Made by a program: the position numbers and the translations under genes | From: Chionoecetes opilio | Taxonomy: Eukaryota; Arthropoda; Malacostraca; Decapoda; Majidae | Direction: 5' to 3' | NCBI GenBank assembly: GCA_016584305.1 | Contig: JACEEZ010019105.1 | Location: 27,501 to 91,500 of the forward strand | Length of the DNA stretch: 64,000 bases | Shown here: in pieces, positions 32,142 through 43,073 of the stretch | Layout of the letters: each line of letters opens with the position of its first letter | How positions within the stretch are numbered: position 1 is the stretch's first letter | Notes under the pieces: model-generated | Seen by the model: the letters and a program-made list of their open reading frames with translations, nothing else | Databases searched by the model: none | Told to the model about the DNA's origin: nothing

Positions 32142-35130
32142 TAGGGTGATTCAAAAAATGAAAGTTTGAAATTCTGACGGCCACCCATGAATTACTGTGA
32201 GGAATGGCAGAAACAAAAAGTACAAAAAGTTCATGTGAATTAGATTAGGGGTTCGCACCAGGTAGTGATTTTCGAGAACAATACAAATAAATTTCTCACA
32301 GTTATTTATTCACATCAACTAAAATGCCACAGGAAACGAAAACTATTTGCTCGGAAGTGCCAGGTAAATAACTATTCTAGGAACATTCACGGATACAGAA
32401 GGTTATACAAGGGATTGAATATTTACTTTGATAACTATACAAGGAACAGTGAATTAGGAATGGCACATTCCTGGACTCTTTAAACTAAACTTTCAAATGA
32501 CTGAATAACGATTGAAAACGATTTGTATCTTCTCGTAAGAGTAGTTAGGATTTCAGGTTCAGCGTCGTGGCGCTCGAAAGCTTGCAGGAGAGCTGGTCGA
32601 TCGCTCTCGTCCTTGGTGAGGATCGGGAATAATCAGTGATAAGTCTTATCGCCCGTTCCGCAGACATTGGTCACAGCCAGATGTTGGACGGTTTCTCTTG
32701 CCCTGGTTGTAAGCCCGTTTTCCTTCAGCTGGAGCACAGGAGATTGTGAGAAACGAGGCATACAACTTCAGTTCGTGAAGGAGAAAAGTGACGTCATGGT
32801 GACCAAGGTCACTCTAAAGTGACCGAAAGAAGGATTCTTGGGGTGTGTCGTCCATCGCTCTGTGACGGTAATTGTCAAATGGCCAGCTTCTCCACCCTCT
32901 TGGTCGTCTCTCGATCGTGACTTGTCGATGAACAAGGAAAGGCCAACAAGGGTAACGTCCCAAGTTACCAAAAAGTGCCGCTTGAAGGTTCCTTCAACGT
33001 GGCCTCCGAGATTTTTGGAGTTGAGGTCTCTGTACTTGGGAGATCAGGGAAGAGAGTGAGATTCGTTGAAAAGGAGCGTCTGGGCCAAGGAGCCCGAACA
33101 GGCTACGGGATGTCTTAGATTGGATGATGATACACACTCATCTCATGGAGCTACGCAGTCTCCTCGGGCGTGAGTTCGAACTAGGCTTGAAATCGTCATC
33201 TTGAGCGTGTAGAGCGCCTTCGCCATCCATCTCGCGTAGTGGTGAGCTCCTGGTTTGCGGAAGGTGGGGGAAGATCCCCCTTAAATGGCCATTTGCGGTT
33301 AGTCCGCTAACTCTTTATATCGTCTCTTGTCGCGGCCGCCTGGCAAGAGCCTCAGGGTCGTCCTCGTCCATTCGTCATGGTCAACCACTTCGTGGGCGTT
33401 TTGATGATCGTAGCATTGGCTTATGAGAGTGGGCCCACTTTCGTTTGGAACCGTTTGAATAGTTGAACGTCTGGGCCGGACGTAAAAAAAACAAGGCGTC
33501 GCCGAAGATGGCCTAAAAGCTGAGGCCAGGATGAGCTCATAACACGTGGTGGCGGCACGCCAATGCTCAACAACGGACGACCCTAACTCTCTGTTCGAGG
33601 AGTGTGCAACAGCCAGCAGGACGCCCGTTTGAACGGTGGTTGTCGAAGTCAGAGACCTGACAAACTCGGCTTCGAACTTCCAGGTCTGATGGGCTCCTCG
33701 ACTTTCGCGGCCATTGATTCCTCCGTACCGGATGGCAAGGCAGGGGATAGCCAAGAGCTTCTCCCTTCAAGGTACGGGACTGGACTGTGAACGTGGCCAA
33801 GCGATCCGACATGACCTTGAGCGTTCTGATCAGGGAAAGAGTTTCCGTCCCAATGAAGGAGGATGAAGAACGCCGTCGTGGCTCCTCTGTACTTGGTTTC
33901 ATAATCCTTGCTACGGCGCTTCTGCTGGTCTCCTTCCGAAACACTTTCCGATGTAGGCGAATGGACTGAGGTGGACGGACTCAGCAATCCATGGTCTTGC
34001 TAGCGATGGCAGAGAAGACGTGGTGGGCTGCGCGAAAGGTCAACTTGGACCCTGTCAGCGCTGCTGCCACCTCCTCGTTGATCTTCAAGCCTTTTCGGAC
34101 GAGACAGGAAGATGGCAGTGGCGCTTCCCCGAGCAGAAGAGTGGTGTCGGACGAAAGAAGACAGTTGATGATCAGCACATTCAGCAGTGCGGAACTCCCG
34201 GTCACCAAATCAATCATCTCTCCTCTCCAAAGTCTCTGCTAACTCTTATCCTTAATCCTTCTCTACAGCAGCCAACCTTCAGGTTCCTAGACTCTTTTGC
34301 CATGCTCTCCTTGTCAAACAGTACTCATTTCATTACCCATTTTCCTCGCCCCTTTGGTCGTCGAGGAAGTCCTGTCCTCTCGTTTGAGGGTGGATATGGA
34401 GGAAGAAGTGGCAGGCCAAGGCGTGCGATGTCGAACGTGACGCCAAGAGTCCATGGAGGAGGGCGTCGGGAGACCTTGTCCCCCTCGGATTGACGTTTTT
34501 TTCGACTTCTTACGAACTTCGTACTTCCCGACGAGGGGTTACAGTTTTTTAGGATGAGCGCAGCGGGGACAACAGGAATATGGGCCGTTCCAAACTCTGG
34601 ACGACTTCGTCGATGCACAGCTTTTCGATTGTCCTTGCTATTCGAGCCATGACAGAAGAAGAAATCGCCGCAGTACATCTTCCCCGTTGAAGGACAAGAT
34701 TGGCTGAGGGCTTCAAGGGGACTGCGCCACACAAAAACATCTCAGTCTGTTTCCGAGTAACGCGCCATTTGACCTGAGGACAAAAAGATGATGTTTTTAG
34801 CTTATCCCTGGGTTTGACATTATAAATACAGAGCGATATAACAGCAAAAACTACGTCGGGGTATGACACCAAACGAGTTGCCATCGCCAAGAAGTATATC
34901 TAAAGGCATGGAAGCCACAAACAATGTGTATGGTAGGTACATAGCTAAAGGGGAAGCAGAGCAAACTTCGCGCACTCGGCTGCGACCCCTCAACATGCTT
35001 TCTATTTTAGGATCTCGAGACTCTGGATTTGGGACGTTTTCATTAAGAACCCTAACATATAATTCACGAGTGCAAAAACGAATAGTTTACTTTGAATTTC
35101 GTTTACGCCTATAAAAGTGAAACCACCCTA
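32142..35130. other. 3-kb segment with TIR-like ends, nature unknown
   Basis: The left edge TAGGGTGATTCA and the right edge TGAAACCACCCTA form a short imperfect inverted repeat with TA at both outer edges, as for a TA-targeting DNA transposon. The inside (32500-34850) is less AT-rich than its surroundings and has overlapping frames of 80-150 codons on both strands. The longest minus-strand ones are 34890-34549, 34732-34325, 34217-33981 and 33987-33299. None shows a motif I recognise, and no frame dominates. It may be a decayed transposon or integrated foreign DNA. Confidence 0.3.
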
Positions 35131-35343
35131 AATTAGATATTATAGATATAATATATCATATAGATCGAATATAATAATTATATATATATATATATATATA
35201 CTATATTATATATATATATTATATCTATATATATCGTTAAAAGGATAGCTAGTTCAGCGTTAAACGCTGAACTAGCTATCACTTTTAACGAGTATGTGCT
35301 CAGAGGAAAATCTCCTGACCGTATATTCCCTTAAATATATATG

Positions 35344-35389
<46 letters not shown>

Positions 35390-35480
35390 TATATATATAT
35401 ATATCTTATATATATATAATAGTATATAATATATATATATATTAAGATATATTATACATATAATATAAGTATATATATTT

Positions 35481-35518
<38 letters not shown>

Positions 35519-35570
35519 GATAAATATATACATATATATATTCTATATATTCATCATACTATATTATATA

Positions 35571-35613
<43 letters not shown>

Positions 35614-35762
35614 TCTAATATATTATATATTATATATATTATATATAATTATATGTATATATATATCATACACACTAATTATATATATATATATATTATA
35701 TATATATATATATATATAATATATATATATCATAATCTACAATATATGATGTTTATGATATG

Positions 35763-35813
<51 letters not shown>

Positions 35814-35905
35814 ATTATATTTAATATAATATATATATAGATATACTATATATATATATATAAGAATAATATATATATGTAGATGTATTATATGTATATA
35901 TAAAA
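35131..35905. repeat. AT microsatellite tract
   Basis: About 770 bp of AT/TA repeat with an N at 35910 just beyond. A 100-bp non-repetitive island (35234-35335) interrupts it. Confidence 0.9.
35235..35291. repeat. Perfect-type hairpin in the AT tract
   Basis: ATAGCTAGTTCAGCGTT is followed by its reverse complement AACGCTGAACTAGCTAT. Outer arms CGTTAAAAG and CTTTTAACG extend the stem to about 27 bp with small mismatches. Confidence 0.8.
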
Positions 35906-35919
35906 CAATNACATTGACC

Positions 35920-36745
35920 GGATGACTTGCGAGGAGCTGGACGTCTGCTTACCCATAATTTTGAGGTCGTGACAACTATGGGACTGGGACGCCGTGGTGT
36001 GAGGTAAGTTGTTCGTATTTTTCCTTGGGTGACATGGGTTGTCCTGGGGAATTGTTGGTTGGGCGATCGGAAAGTGGTTAGAGTATAGGTGTGTTTTCGT
36101 TCATTTTGTTTTTTTCTGTGCACAGTTGATCAATTTTTATTTTTGTGGCAAAGGGAGAACGTGTTTTATGGTGTGTCGAGGGATGGGGAATTTTAGTGGA
36201 GATAAGAGTGTAGGGTGTGTTTTTCCTGTTAACTCAATTTTAGTGAAAGTTTTTTTTGTGGATTGTATTTGTCGGAGTTCGGGAAAACAGACAAGTTTTC
36301 CCTTTCCTTGTGTGGCGAAAGCAGTCAATACTGTCCGTTTTATGTGTTAGACAGGAGCACTTTTGCCTCGTGTGTATTTTGTTTCATTAGAGTTCTAATT
36401 CCTGGGTTATCAACGAGCTGTCTTGATAACAATTTTAAGTGTGAGCGTGTACATCCTAATTAGTTTTCTTTATCCATACGGTGGTTTTTTTTTTGGCCAA
36501 CAATAATTAAATGAAGTAATAAAGTGTTAACGTTGTTCTGTTTGATAGAGCTTTTATTTCTCATTTTTCTTTTGTGATTAGTTCTTTATTTGGGTATTGT
36601 TTTTGACTCAAAGTAATTACTTCACTGGTTACTGGTTTTTATTTTATGTTTTTTTTTTTTAATCGACTCCCCACCGAACCTGAATTTCAATTTTTACTAA
36701 GCGTTCATTACTTTAGTCTTGACCGAGAGGGGGAGATTCGTGACA
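35920..36745 (+). repeat. Partial 5' LTR of Gmr1-like copy 1
   Basis: Matches the last 800 bp of the copy 2 LTR, ending GAGATTCGTGACA. The polyadenylation-type AATAAA near 36517 is shared. The stretch 35930-36140 is only loosely similar. Confidence 0.8.
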
Positions 36746-36882
36746 GTGGCGACCTTGCCAGGATGTACACGTTCTTATAGGTTTTATTGAGTTGTAGTTT
36801 TGCGTGGAAGGTACTAACACCCACGTTTTGGGTTGATTTAGATTTTTGTTTTCGCGTGTCGCTGTGTTACCAGTTCGCCATC

Positions 36883-37500
36883 ATGGCTCTGATCTCTGAC
36901 GCTGACGTGGCCGAATTTTTGCGTTGCCAGCCCACGCGCGATGACGTATCTAAATTAACCGTGCCTGAGTTACGTTTGATAGCTCAAAGCTTTGATCTGG
37001 CGGATGTTTCCCGCTATGTTAAGACTGAGCTCGTTAGCATAGTCTTGCAGCAGTTAGAGCTGGACCAAGATCTACTAGGAAGTGAGGTGAGTCCACCTCA
37101 CCCCGTAGAGAACGTAAACGAGGTGCAGGAACCCATGAGCCCAGAAGGCCACAGGGGCGCGTCCGGACCCGATGGGGATACTAGACGTTTGGAGCTTCAG
37201 CTCAAGCTAGAGGAAGCTAAAACCCGCACCCTCCAGAACCAAATCCGATTAGCAGAACTAGGAACTGAGAGGAATGGCAATTCGGGTTTTAATCCCTCTC
37301 ACTTCGATATGGGGAAAGCACTCAAGTTAATCCCACCTTTTCAAGAAAGTCAGGTGGATGATTTTTTCGCGAGTTTTGAGCGTTTGGCAACGCGTCTTTC
37401 TTGGCCTCGTGACTATTGGACGCTGCTCCTGCAACAAAACTTAAAGGGCAAGGCGTTGAAAGCGTATATGTCTCTTCCAGACGAGGATGCTAAGGAGTAT
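36883..37500 (+). pseudogene. Gmr1-like Gag, N-terminal part (copy 1)
   Basis: Translation should start at the ATG at 36883 (CGCCATCATGG context), not at the upstream in-frame Met. Residues about 15-60 (DDVSKLTVPELRLIAQSF...KTELVSIVLQQL) look SAP-like. A charged coiled coil around residues 110-140 follows, then the capsid start (LIPPFQESQVDDFFASFERLA). A two-base deletion at about 37501 relative to copy 2 shifts the frame. Confidence 0.85.
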
Positions 37501-39919
37501 TTTAGTAAAGAAGCAGGTACTTCAGGCGTATTCCTTAGTACCTGAAGCTTACCGGCAGAAGTTTAGGACGCTGAGGAAACTCCCAGAAGGGAGCCATTTA
37601 GAGCTGGCCCGTGCCCTGAGGGAAGCATTTGCAAACTGGAGAAGGGCATCAGAAGTGGGAACATTCGATCAGCTGGTGGAACTAATATTACTGGAGGAGT
37701 TTTCCAACGTAGTTCCTCGTGAAGTAGCTACTTATTTGTCGGAGAAGGACAGTAAAACAGTTGAGGCAGCAGCAACCCTAGCGGATAAATATATGTTGGC
37801 CAAGGGAGATAGACACACTTTTTCGTCTCGTCAGGGAAACTGGTCCTCTAACTCTTTCCCTGCGAAGGGAAGAGGAGGATTTCATGGCCAGCCTGGACCA
37901 CGCACCCCCACCCAGGGTATTTCGAAGCCCTCTTCAGATACTAACCCAGCAGTTCTTTACAGTTGTACCTCCTGCGGCAAAACAGGACACACAGTTGACT
38001 TCTGTTGGAGTCGGCTTCGTCGAAACGGTAAGAATAAACCTGTCCATACTATAAGTACTGTTCCTGATGATGCTGATGGTGAACCAAGTGAAAATGTTAA
38101 ACCAGTGGGTTTGATTCGTCTTCGAGGAGAGAAGGAGGAAGTAGAGTGCCCAGTTGTAGAGGCACCTCGCGCCAGCAAGCCCGAGGCTGGTTATGAAGCT
38201 TTTCTCTCCTCAGGCACAGTGTCGAGTGGCGGGGAGACAAACCCAGTCACTATTTTGCGCGACTCAGGGGCGCTGCAAACCCTGATCCGGGCGGGTATTA
38301 TAGCCGGTGAAGACACAGGGACGTTTGTGGTTTTGTCTTCTATAGGAGGACAGAGTTCAGCACCGTTAGTGCAAATAACCATAGATTCAAATTGTTTTGC
38401 AGGGATGGCTCAAGTAGCCGTGGTGAGTGAATTGCCCGTAAAGGGCGTGGACATGATTCTTGGGAATGATTTGGCCGGCGGAAGGATGGGTAATTTGTCC
38501 CCGCCGGTACTGCAGGCACAACCCAGTGCTTCGTCAGCTTTACTGCAATTAGAGTCTGAAATGCCACAAACTTTCCCTTTTTGCGCTGTCACGCGCTCGA
38601 TAGCAGCAAAAGCCCATTCAGCTGAGTCGTTGCAGGTCCAAGATTTGGACGGGAACGTTGATGAAGGAGACTTAGACGTCTCTAGTTTATTTGTCGACCC
38701 CTCTTCTCTCTCTTCTCCTTTGTCCTCAGGTGAGCTGACCACCGGAAGACAGGCGTTGGTAGCGGCCCAGAAAGAGGACGAAGGTCTACGGCCGATGCTG
38801 GAACAGGCTCAGGAGTCGAGGGAGAGACACCGGGCCCACGACCACGTACTACCTCAAAGAAGGGGTGTGTGTAGGAGGTGGCTGCCCCCAACCTTTTCTC
38901 AGGCGGACGCTTCATGGGCGGCCGTGGAACAAATTGTTGTGCCTACTCCATACCGGCACACTATTTTGGAACTGGCCCACGACGGACGGTTCGCCGGACA
39001 CCTTGGCTCCCGCAAGACGCTGGCCAAAGTGAGCCGGTGTTTTTTCTGGCCGACCCTACGACGTGACGTCACCAAGTTCTGTCGACAGTGTCACGTTTGT
39101 CAGAAGGTAGGCAGGCCGAACCAGAAAATTCCGCCTGCCCCCTTTGTGAAAATTCCCCACCTGCCTGAACCGTTTACTAGTCTTCAGGTGGACGTGGTGG
39201 GTCCGTTGCCAAAGACTTCGAAAGGCAACGAATATATCTTGACCATAATCGACACAGCGTCACGTTATGTGCACGCCGCTGCTCTTAGGAAGCTCTCGGC
39301 GGCAGCTGTGACGAAAGTGATGTTAGAAGTTTTTGCCACCTTTGGGCTTCCAAGTCGAGTCCAAACGGATGGAGCTTCCTATTTCAAAGGTAAAGTTTTT
39401 CGGGAATTTGTGAGGGGGTTGGGAATTAAACATTCAGTTTCTAGTCCTTACCACCCAGAGAGTCAGGGAGCGGTGGAGCGTAGTCACCAAACCATGAAAT
39501 GTATCCTCCAAAAATTTGCTGTAGAATCCTCTTCTCATTGGGATACGGACTTGCCGTACCTTTTGTTTGTTATGAGGGACATGCCATCGGAGAGTACAGG
39601 CTTCAGCCCCTACGAGCTCGTTTTTGCTCACAGAGTAAGAGGTCCTTTGTATCACCTCAAGGAGAGAATGTGGGAAGCTGGTGACGAGGGTTGTAGCTTG
39701 TTGGAATGGGTTGGGGAATTTAGACATAAATTACTTAGGTGCTGGCACATAGCTGCAGAACACCTGGCCGAGTCACAGTCCCGCGCGAAGTGCTGGTACG
39801 ACAAGAGGGCGAGACAGCGGGAGTTTAACCGGAAGACATGGTACTTGCTCTCCTTCCTTTCCGAGGTAACCCTTTTCAGGCCAAGTTTAGTGGCCCGTAT
39901 CGTGTCCTTAAAAAAATAA
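37487..39919 (+). CDS. Gmr1-like Gag-protease-integrase (copy 1)
   Basis: This long open frame of about 800 residues starts inside Gag. It holds a SCAN-like capsid segment (FRTLRKLPEGSHLELARALREAF region), a CCHC knuckle (CTSCGKTGHTVDFC) and an aspartic protease with DSG in ILRDSGALQTLI, plus the MILGND motif. Integrase comes next: the H2C2 finger (HDGRFAGHLG, CRQCHVCQK) and a core with D (LQVDVVGPL), D (VQTDGASYF) and E (HPESQGAVERS). It ends by a shift near 39830 where one C is missing relative to copy 2. Integrase before RT defines the Gmr1 arrangement. Confidence 0.88.
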   Translation: MLRSILVKKQVLQAYSLVPEAYRQKFRTLRKLPEGSHLELARALREAFANWRRASEVGTFDQLVELILLEEFSNVVPREVATYLSEKDSKTVEAAATLADKYMLAKGDRHTFSSRQGNWSSNSFPAKGRGGFHGQPGPRTPTQGISKPSSDTNPAVLYSCTSCGKTGHTVDFCWSRLRRNGKNKPVHTISTVPDDADGEPSENVKPVGLIRLRGEKEEVECPVVEAPRASKPEAGYEAFLSSGTVSSGGETNPVTILRDSGALQTLIRAGIIAGEDTGTFVVLSSIGGQSSAPLVQITIDSNCFAGMAQVAVVSELPVKGVDMILGNDLAGGRMGNLSPPVLQAQPSASSALLQLESEMPQTFPFCAVTRSIAAKAHSAESLQVQDLDGNVDEGDLDVSSLFVDPSSLSSPLSSGELTTGRQALVAAQKEDEGLRPMLEQAQESRERHRAHDHVLPQRRGVCRRWLPPTFSQADASWAAVEQIVVPTPYRHTILELAHDGRFAGHLGSRKTLAKVSRCFFWPTLRRDVTKFCRQCHVCQKVGRPNQKIPPAPFVKIPHLPEPFTSLQVDVVGPLPKTSKGNEYILTIIDTASRYVHAAALRKLSAAAVTKVMLEVFATFGLPSRVQTDGASYFKGKVFREFVRGLGIKHSVSSPYHPESQGAVERSHQTMKCILQKFAVESSSHWDTDLPYLLFVMRDMPSESTGFSPYELVFAHRVRGPLYHLKERMWEAGDEGCSLLEWVGEFRHKLLRCWHIAAEHLAESQSRAKCWYDKRARQREFNRKTWYLLSFLSEVTLFRPSLVARIVSLKK

Positions 39920-40979
39920 GTGACACCAATACGTGATAGCCCCCGACCGTCGTCCGTGCCCAAAAGGGTTTGTGTCATTGAAACATGCTCAAAGAGTATG
40001 TTCCTTCTTCCTCTGGGGACCTCCGGGGACCCTGTGTGTCTCTCCGGCCGTACTCACAGGCCGTCGAAGAGGAGGGAAAAAAAAACCCTATGTGTGGGGC
40101 CAGCGCGATGCCCTTGTTCACGGGGGAGACTTGGTTAGGTAACGCAACGGCCAAGGACACCCTAAGGGACATAACTAGTCACTTGACGGACACTCAGCAG
40201 CAGGATCTGCTTGCCATTATGGGCTGTTACCCCCAGGTGTTCGGTGACAAGCCTGGCCGTACCTCCATAGTGGTCCATGACATCGAAGTGGGAGACGCGG
40301 CTCCGATTAAACAATCACCTTATAGGGTTCACCCTCGCCGAGCTTCTTTAATTGAGAAGGAGATCGATAGCATGTTGGAAATGGGGCTCATTCGCCCTGG
40401 GGCGAGTGAGTGGTGCTCTCCCGTTGTGCTCGTCCCCAAAAGTGATGGTAGCCAGAGATTCTGCATAGATTTCAGAAAGGTAAATAATGTCACCAAGAAA
40501 GATTCTTTTCCTTTGCCCAGAATCGAAGAGTGTATTGAGAAAATTGGGCGATCCAAGTTCATTACAAAGGTAGACCTTCTAAAAGGTTTTTGGCAGATTA
40601 GTTTGACCCCAAAGGCTCAGGAGATTTGCTGTTTTTCCACGTTAGGACAAACGTATCTTCCACTTGTTCTACCCTTCTGGTTATGTAATTCGCCCTCCAC
40701 CTTTCAACGGCTGATGAACTTGGTGCTGGCGAATACCTAAGATAGCAGTTTACTTTGGATGACGTGCTTGTATACTCCGATACAGGGAGGAGCATAGGAA
40801 CCAGCTAGATCCTTGTTCACCGCTCTCCCCAAGGCGAACCCAGTAGTCAACCTATCAAAATGTTCTTTCGCTCACGCTCAAGTTTAATATCTGGGCATAT
40901 GGTAGGATTGGGAATTGTCACCCCTTCAGTCAAAGTGGAAACGTGCCCCCTTGCATAATTTCCGATACCCATGTAGATT
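39920..40979 (+). pseudogene. Gmr1-like RT (copy 1), broken and cut by the gap
   Basis: From 39985 the frame carries the linker with QQQDLLAIMG and VFGDKPGRTS, then RT blocks SPYRVHPRR, WCSPVVLVPKSDG, CIDFRKVNNVT, VDLLKGFWQI (first catalytic Asp) and LPFWLCNSPSTF. It stops at 40740. The YLDD region is present beyond but frame-shifted, and several bases differ from copy 2. The sequence ends in the N gap. Confidence 0.85.
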
Positions 40980-41228
40980 NNNNNNNNNNNNNNNNNNNNN
41001 NNNNNNNNNNNNNNNNNNNNNNNNNNNNNNNNNNNNNNNNNNNNNNNNNNNNNNNNNNNNNNNNNNNNNNNNNNNNNNNNNNNNNNNNNNNNNNNNNNNN
41101 NNNNNNNNNNNNNNNNNNNNNNNNNNNNNNNNNNNNNNNNNNNNNNNNNNNNNNNNNNNNNNNNNNNNNNNNNNNNNNNNNNNNNNNNNNNNNNNNNNNN
41201 NNNNNNNNNNNNNNNNNNNNNNNNNNNN
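40980..41228. other. Assembly gap (249 N)
   Basis: A run of N. RNase H and the 3' LTR of copy 1 would be expected here or are missing. Confidence 1.
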
Positions 41229-41462
41229 TTTTTACAGGGTAAGCTGTGGAGAAAAAACTTGACGTGCTAGAAAAAAACTGACTACAGATTTGGAATCAGC
41301 ATGCCAATTTTAGTCTAAATAAGCTCAAAAATCTAACTCGACAATTTTTTTTTCTTCAAATTGTTCCCCAGTGTTATCTGTCAAGGAGAAAAAGTGGAGA
41401 ATTTGGCTAATATTTGTGTATGTATAACATGACCAGAGGGTTTTGTTTGTTTGTTTGTTTGT
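41229..41462. other. Spacer between the gap and Gmr1-like copy 2
   Basis: AT-rich, no gene seen. It ends in a short (TTTG)n run that forms the left insertion site of copy 2. Confidence 0.6.
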
Positions 41463-42934
41463 TGTCACGACCGTGACGGCTGGGTTTCACATGATGTACC
41501 ATATAAGGGATTTCCCATGTTTAATTTAGTATGTTTTAATTTTGTTCATGTCTAAGTTTCCCGTTTTCTTTGTTGTGAGGATCTGTGGTGTCTCGGATAA
41601 TTTTTGTCTCGGATGAAAACGCCGCCGGGAAGGAAAACGAGAGTGAAATTTGTTCGTGTTCCCTGTCACGTAGGCCAGGATCCATTAGAATGGCTTTGTT
41701 TTATAGTATATAGTTATATAGGTTTATACCATGCTTTAGGGAAATAGCCAGAGGCCTAATTGTACCGCCCAAAGTCAGTATTACGTTTTTACCTCATAAT
41801 TCCTTATTTCAATAATCATGAGGCCAAATACTTTCATACTAGGAAGTAGGGTTAGGTGGGATGTACGTTAGTGGTTAGATATAGGTTTTTGTTTCCCACA
41901 GTTTCGGGAAGGAAGGTTTGGAATGCCATGTTGCACATGGAAGGTCGCCAGCGGCCTTGGTTCTCACATAAGCTTAGTTTTCACTTATACCATCGTTCTA
42001 GTATTTTCAAGTGTATTAAGTGTTTTTTTTCATAGGTTTCCTTTGTTTAAAGAATACGGGCGGCCGTTGGCCGCCCGGCTTTGCCGGTCCAGGAAGCCGG
42101 CAGAGCCGAGGATATATATAGGAGGCGGTGACCTACCCCGACACACTTGACCTGAGCCGACTGACTTGACCAGAGACGCGGGATGGACGTCAGTTGTTCA
42201 CCCATAATTTTCGACGGTACGGGTGAACACGTATGGGTGCTTGGGCGATCCCAAAGTGGTTGTGAGGTAAGGTGTGTTTCGTTTTGGTTTCCTCTGGCCA
42301 ACAGTGATCAATTTTTAGGTGTTTTGTGCCTAAAGGGGAGTGATTGTTGGGTTGCTGTCGAGTCATGGGAATTTTAGTGGAGATAAGAGTTTAGGCGTGT
42401 GTTTTTCCTGTTAACTCAATTTTAGTGAAAGTGTTTTTTTGTGATTGTATTTGTCGGAGTTCGGGAAAAATCAGATAAGTTTTTCCTTTCCTTGTGTGGC
42501 GAATAGCAGTCGAATACTGTCCGTTTTATGTGTTAGACAGGAGCACTTTTGCCTTGTGTGTATTTTTGTTTCTTTAGAGTTCTAATGACTAGGTTATCAA
42601 CGAGCTGTCTTGATAACAGTTTTAAGAGTGAGCGTGTACATCTTAATTAGTTTTCTTTATCCATGCGGTGTGTTTCTTTTTATGGCCAACCATAATTAAA
42701 TGAAGTAATAAAGTGTTAACGTTGTTCTGTTTGATAGAGCTTTCATTTCTCATTTTTCTTTTGTGATTAGTTCGTTATTTGGGTATTGTTTTTGACTCAA
42801 AGTAATTACTTCACTGGTTACTGGTTTTTATTTTATGTTTTTTTTTTAATCGACTCCCCCACCGAACCTGAATTTCAATTTTTACTAAGCGTTCATTACT
42901 TTAGTCTTGACCGAGAGGGGGGAGATTCGTGACA
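41463..42934 (+). repeat. 5' LTR of Gmr1-like copy 2
   Basis: This 1,472-bp LTR starts TGTCACGACC and ends ATTCGTGACA. It contains a GC-rich hairpin (GGGCGGCC/GGCCGCCC at about 42058), a TATA box and an AATAAA at 42707-42712. Confidence 0.92.
42112..42120 (+). promoter_or_regulatory. TATA box of the Gmr1-like LTR
   Basis: ATATATATA in an otherwise GC-rich stretch of the LTR. Transcription would start about 30 bp downstream, near 42145-42150. The identical box in the 3' LTR is at 48470-48478. Confidence 0.6.
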
Positions 42935-42953
42935 GTGGCGACCTTGCCAGGAT
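42935..42953 (+). other. Primer-binding site of Gmr1-like copy 2
   Basis: G followed by TGGCGACCTTGCCAGGAT lies directly after the 5' LTR and begins with the TGG expected for pairing with a tRNA CCA end. The tRNA is not assigned. The same site follows the copy 1 LTR at 36746. Confidence 0.65.
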
Positions 42954-43073
42954 GTACACGTTCTTATAGGTTTTATTGAGTTGTAGTTTTGCGTGGAAGG
43001 TACTAACACCCACGTTTTGGGTTGATTTAGATTTTTTTGTTTTCGCGTGTCGTTGTGTTACCAGTTCGCCATC

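Larger units (their letters stand above)
35920..40979 (+). mobile_element. Gmr1-like Ty3/gypsy element, copy 1 (both ends incomplete)
   Basis: This is a partial 5' LTR (to 36745), then gag, protease, integrase and RT in that order on the plus strand, running into the assembly gap at 40980. It is nearly identical in coding sequence to copy 2 but has its own substitutions, and its LTR differs clearly between about 35930 and 36140. It is therefore a separate insertion or subfamily member rather than a simple assembly repeat. Upstream of about 35920 the LTR is lost into AT repeats. Confidence 0.85.

Noticed and set aside
33299..34890. A host gene or integrated virus gene on the minus strand
   Set aside because: Frames overlap on both strands, none has a motif I can name and no splice structure is evident; kept only as an unknown segment.
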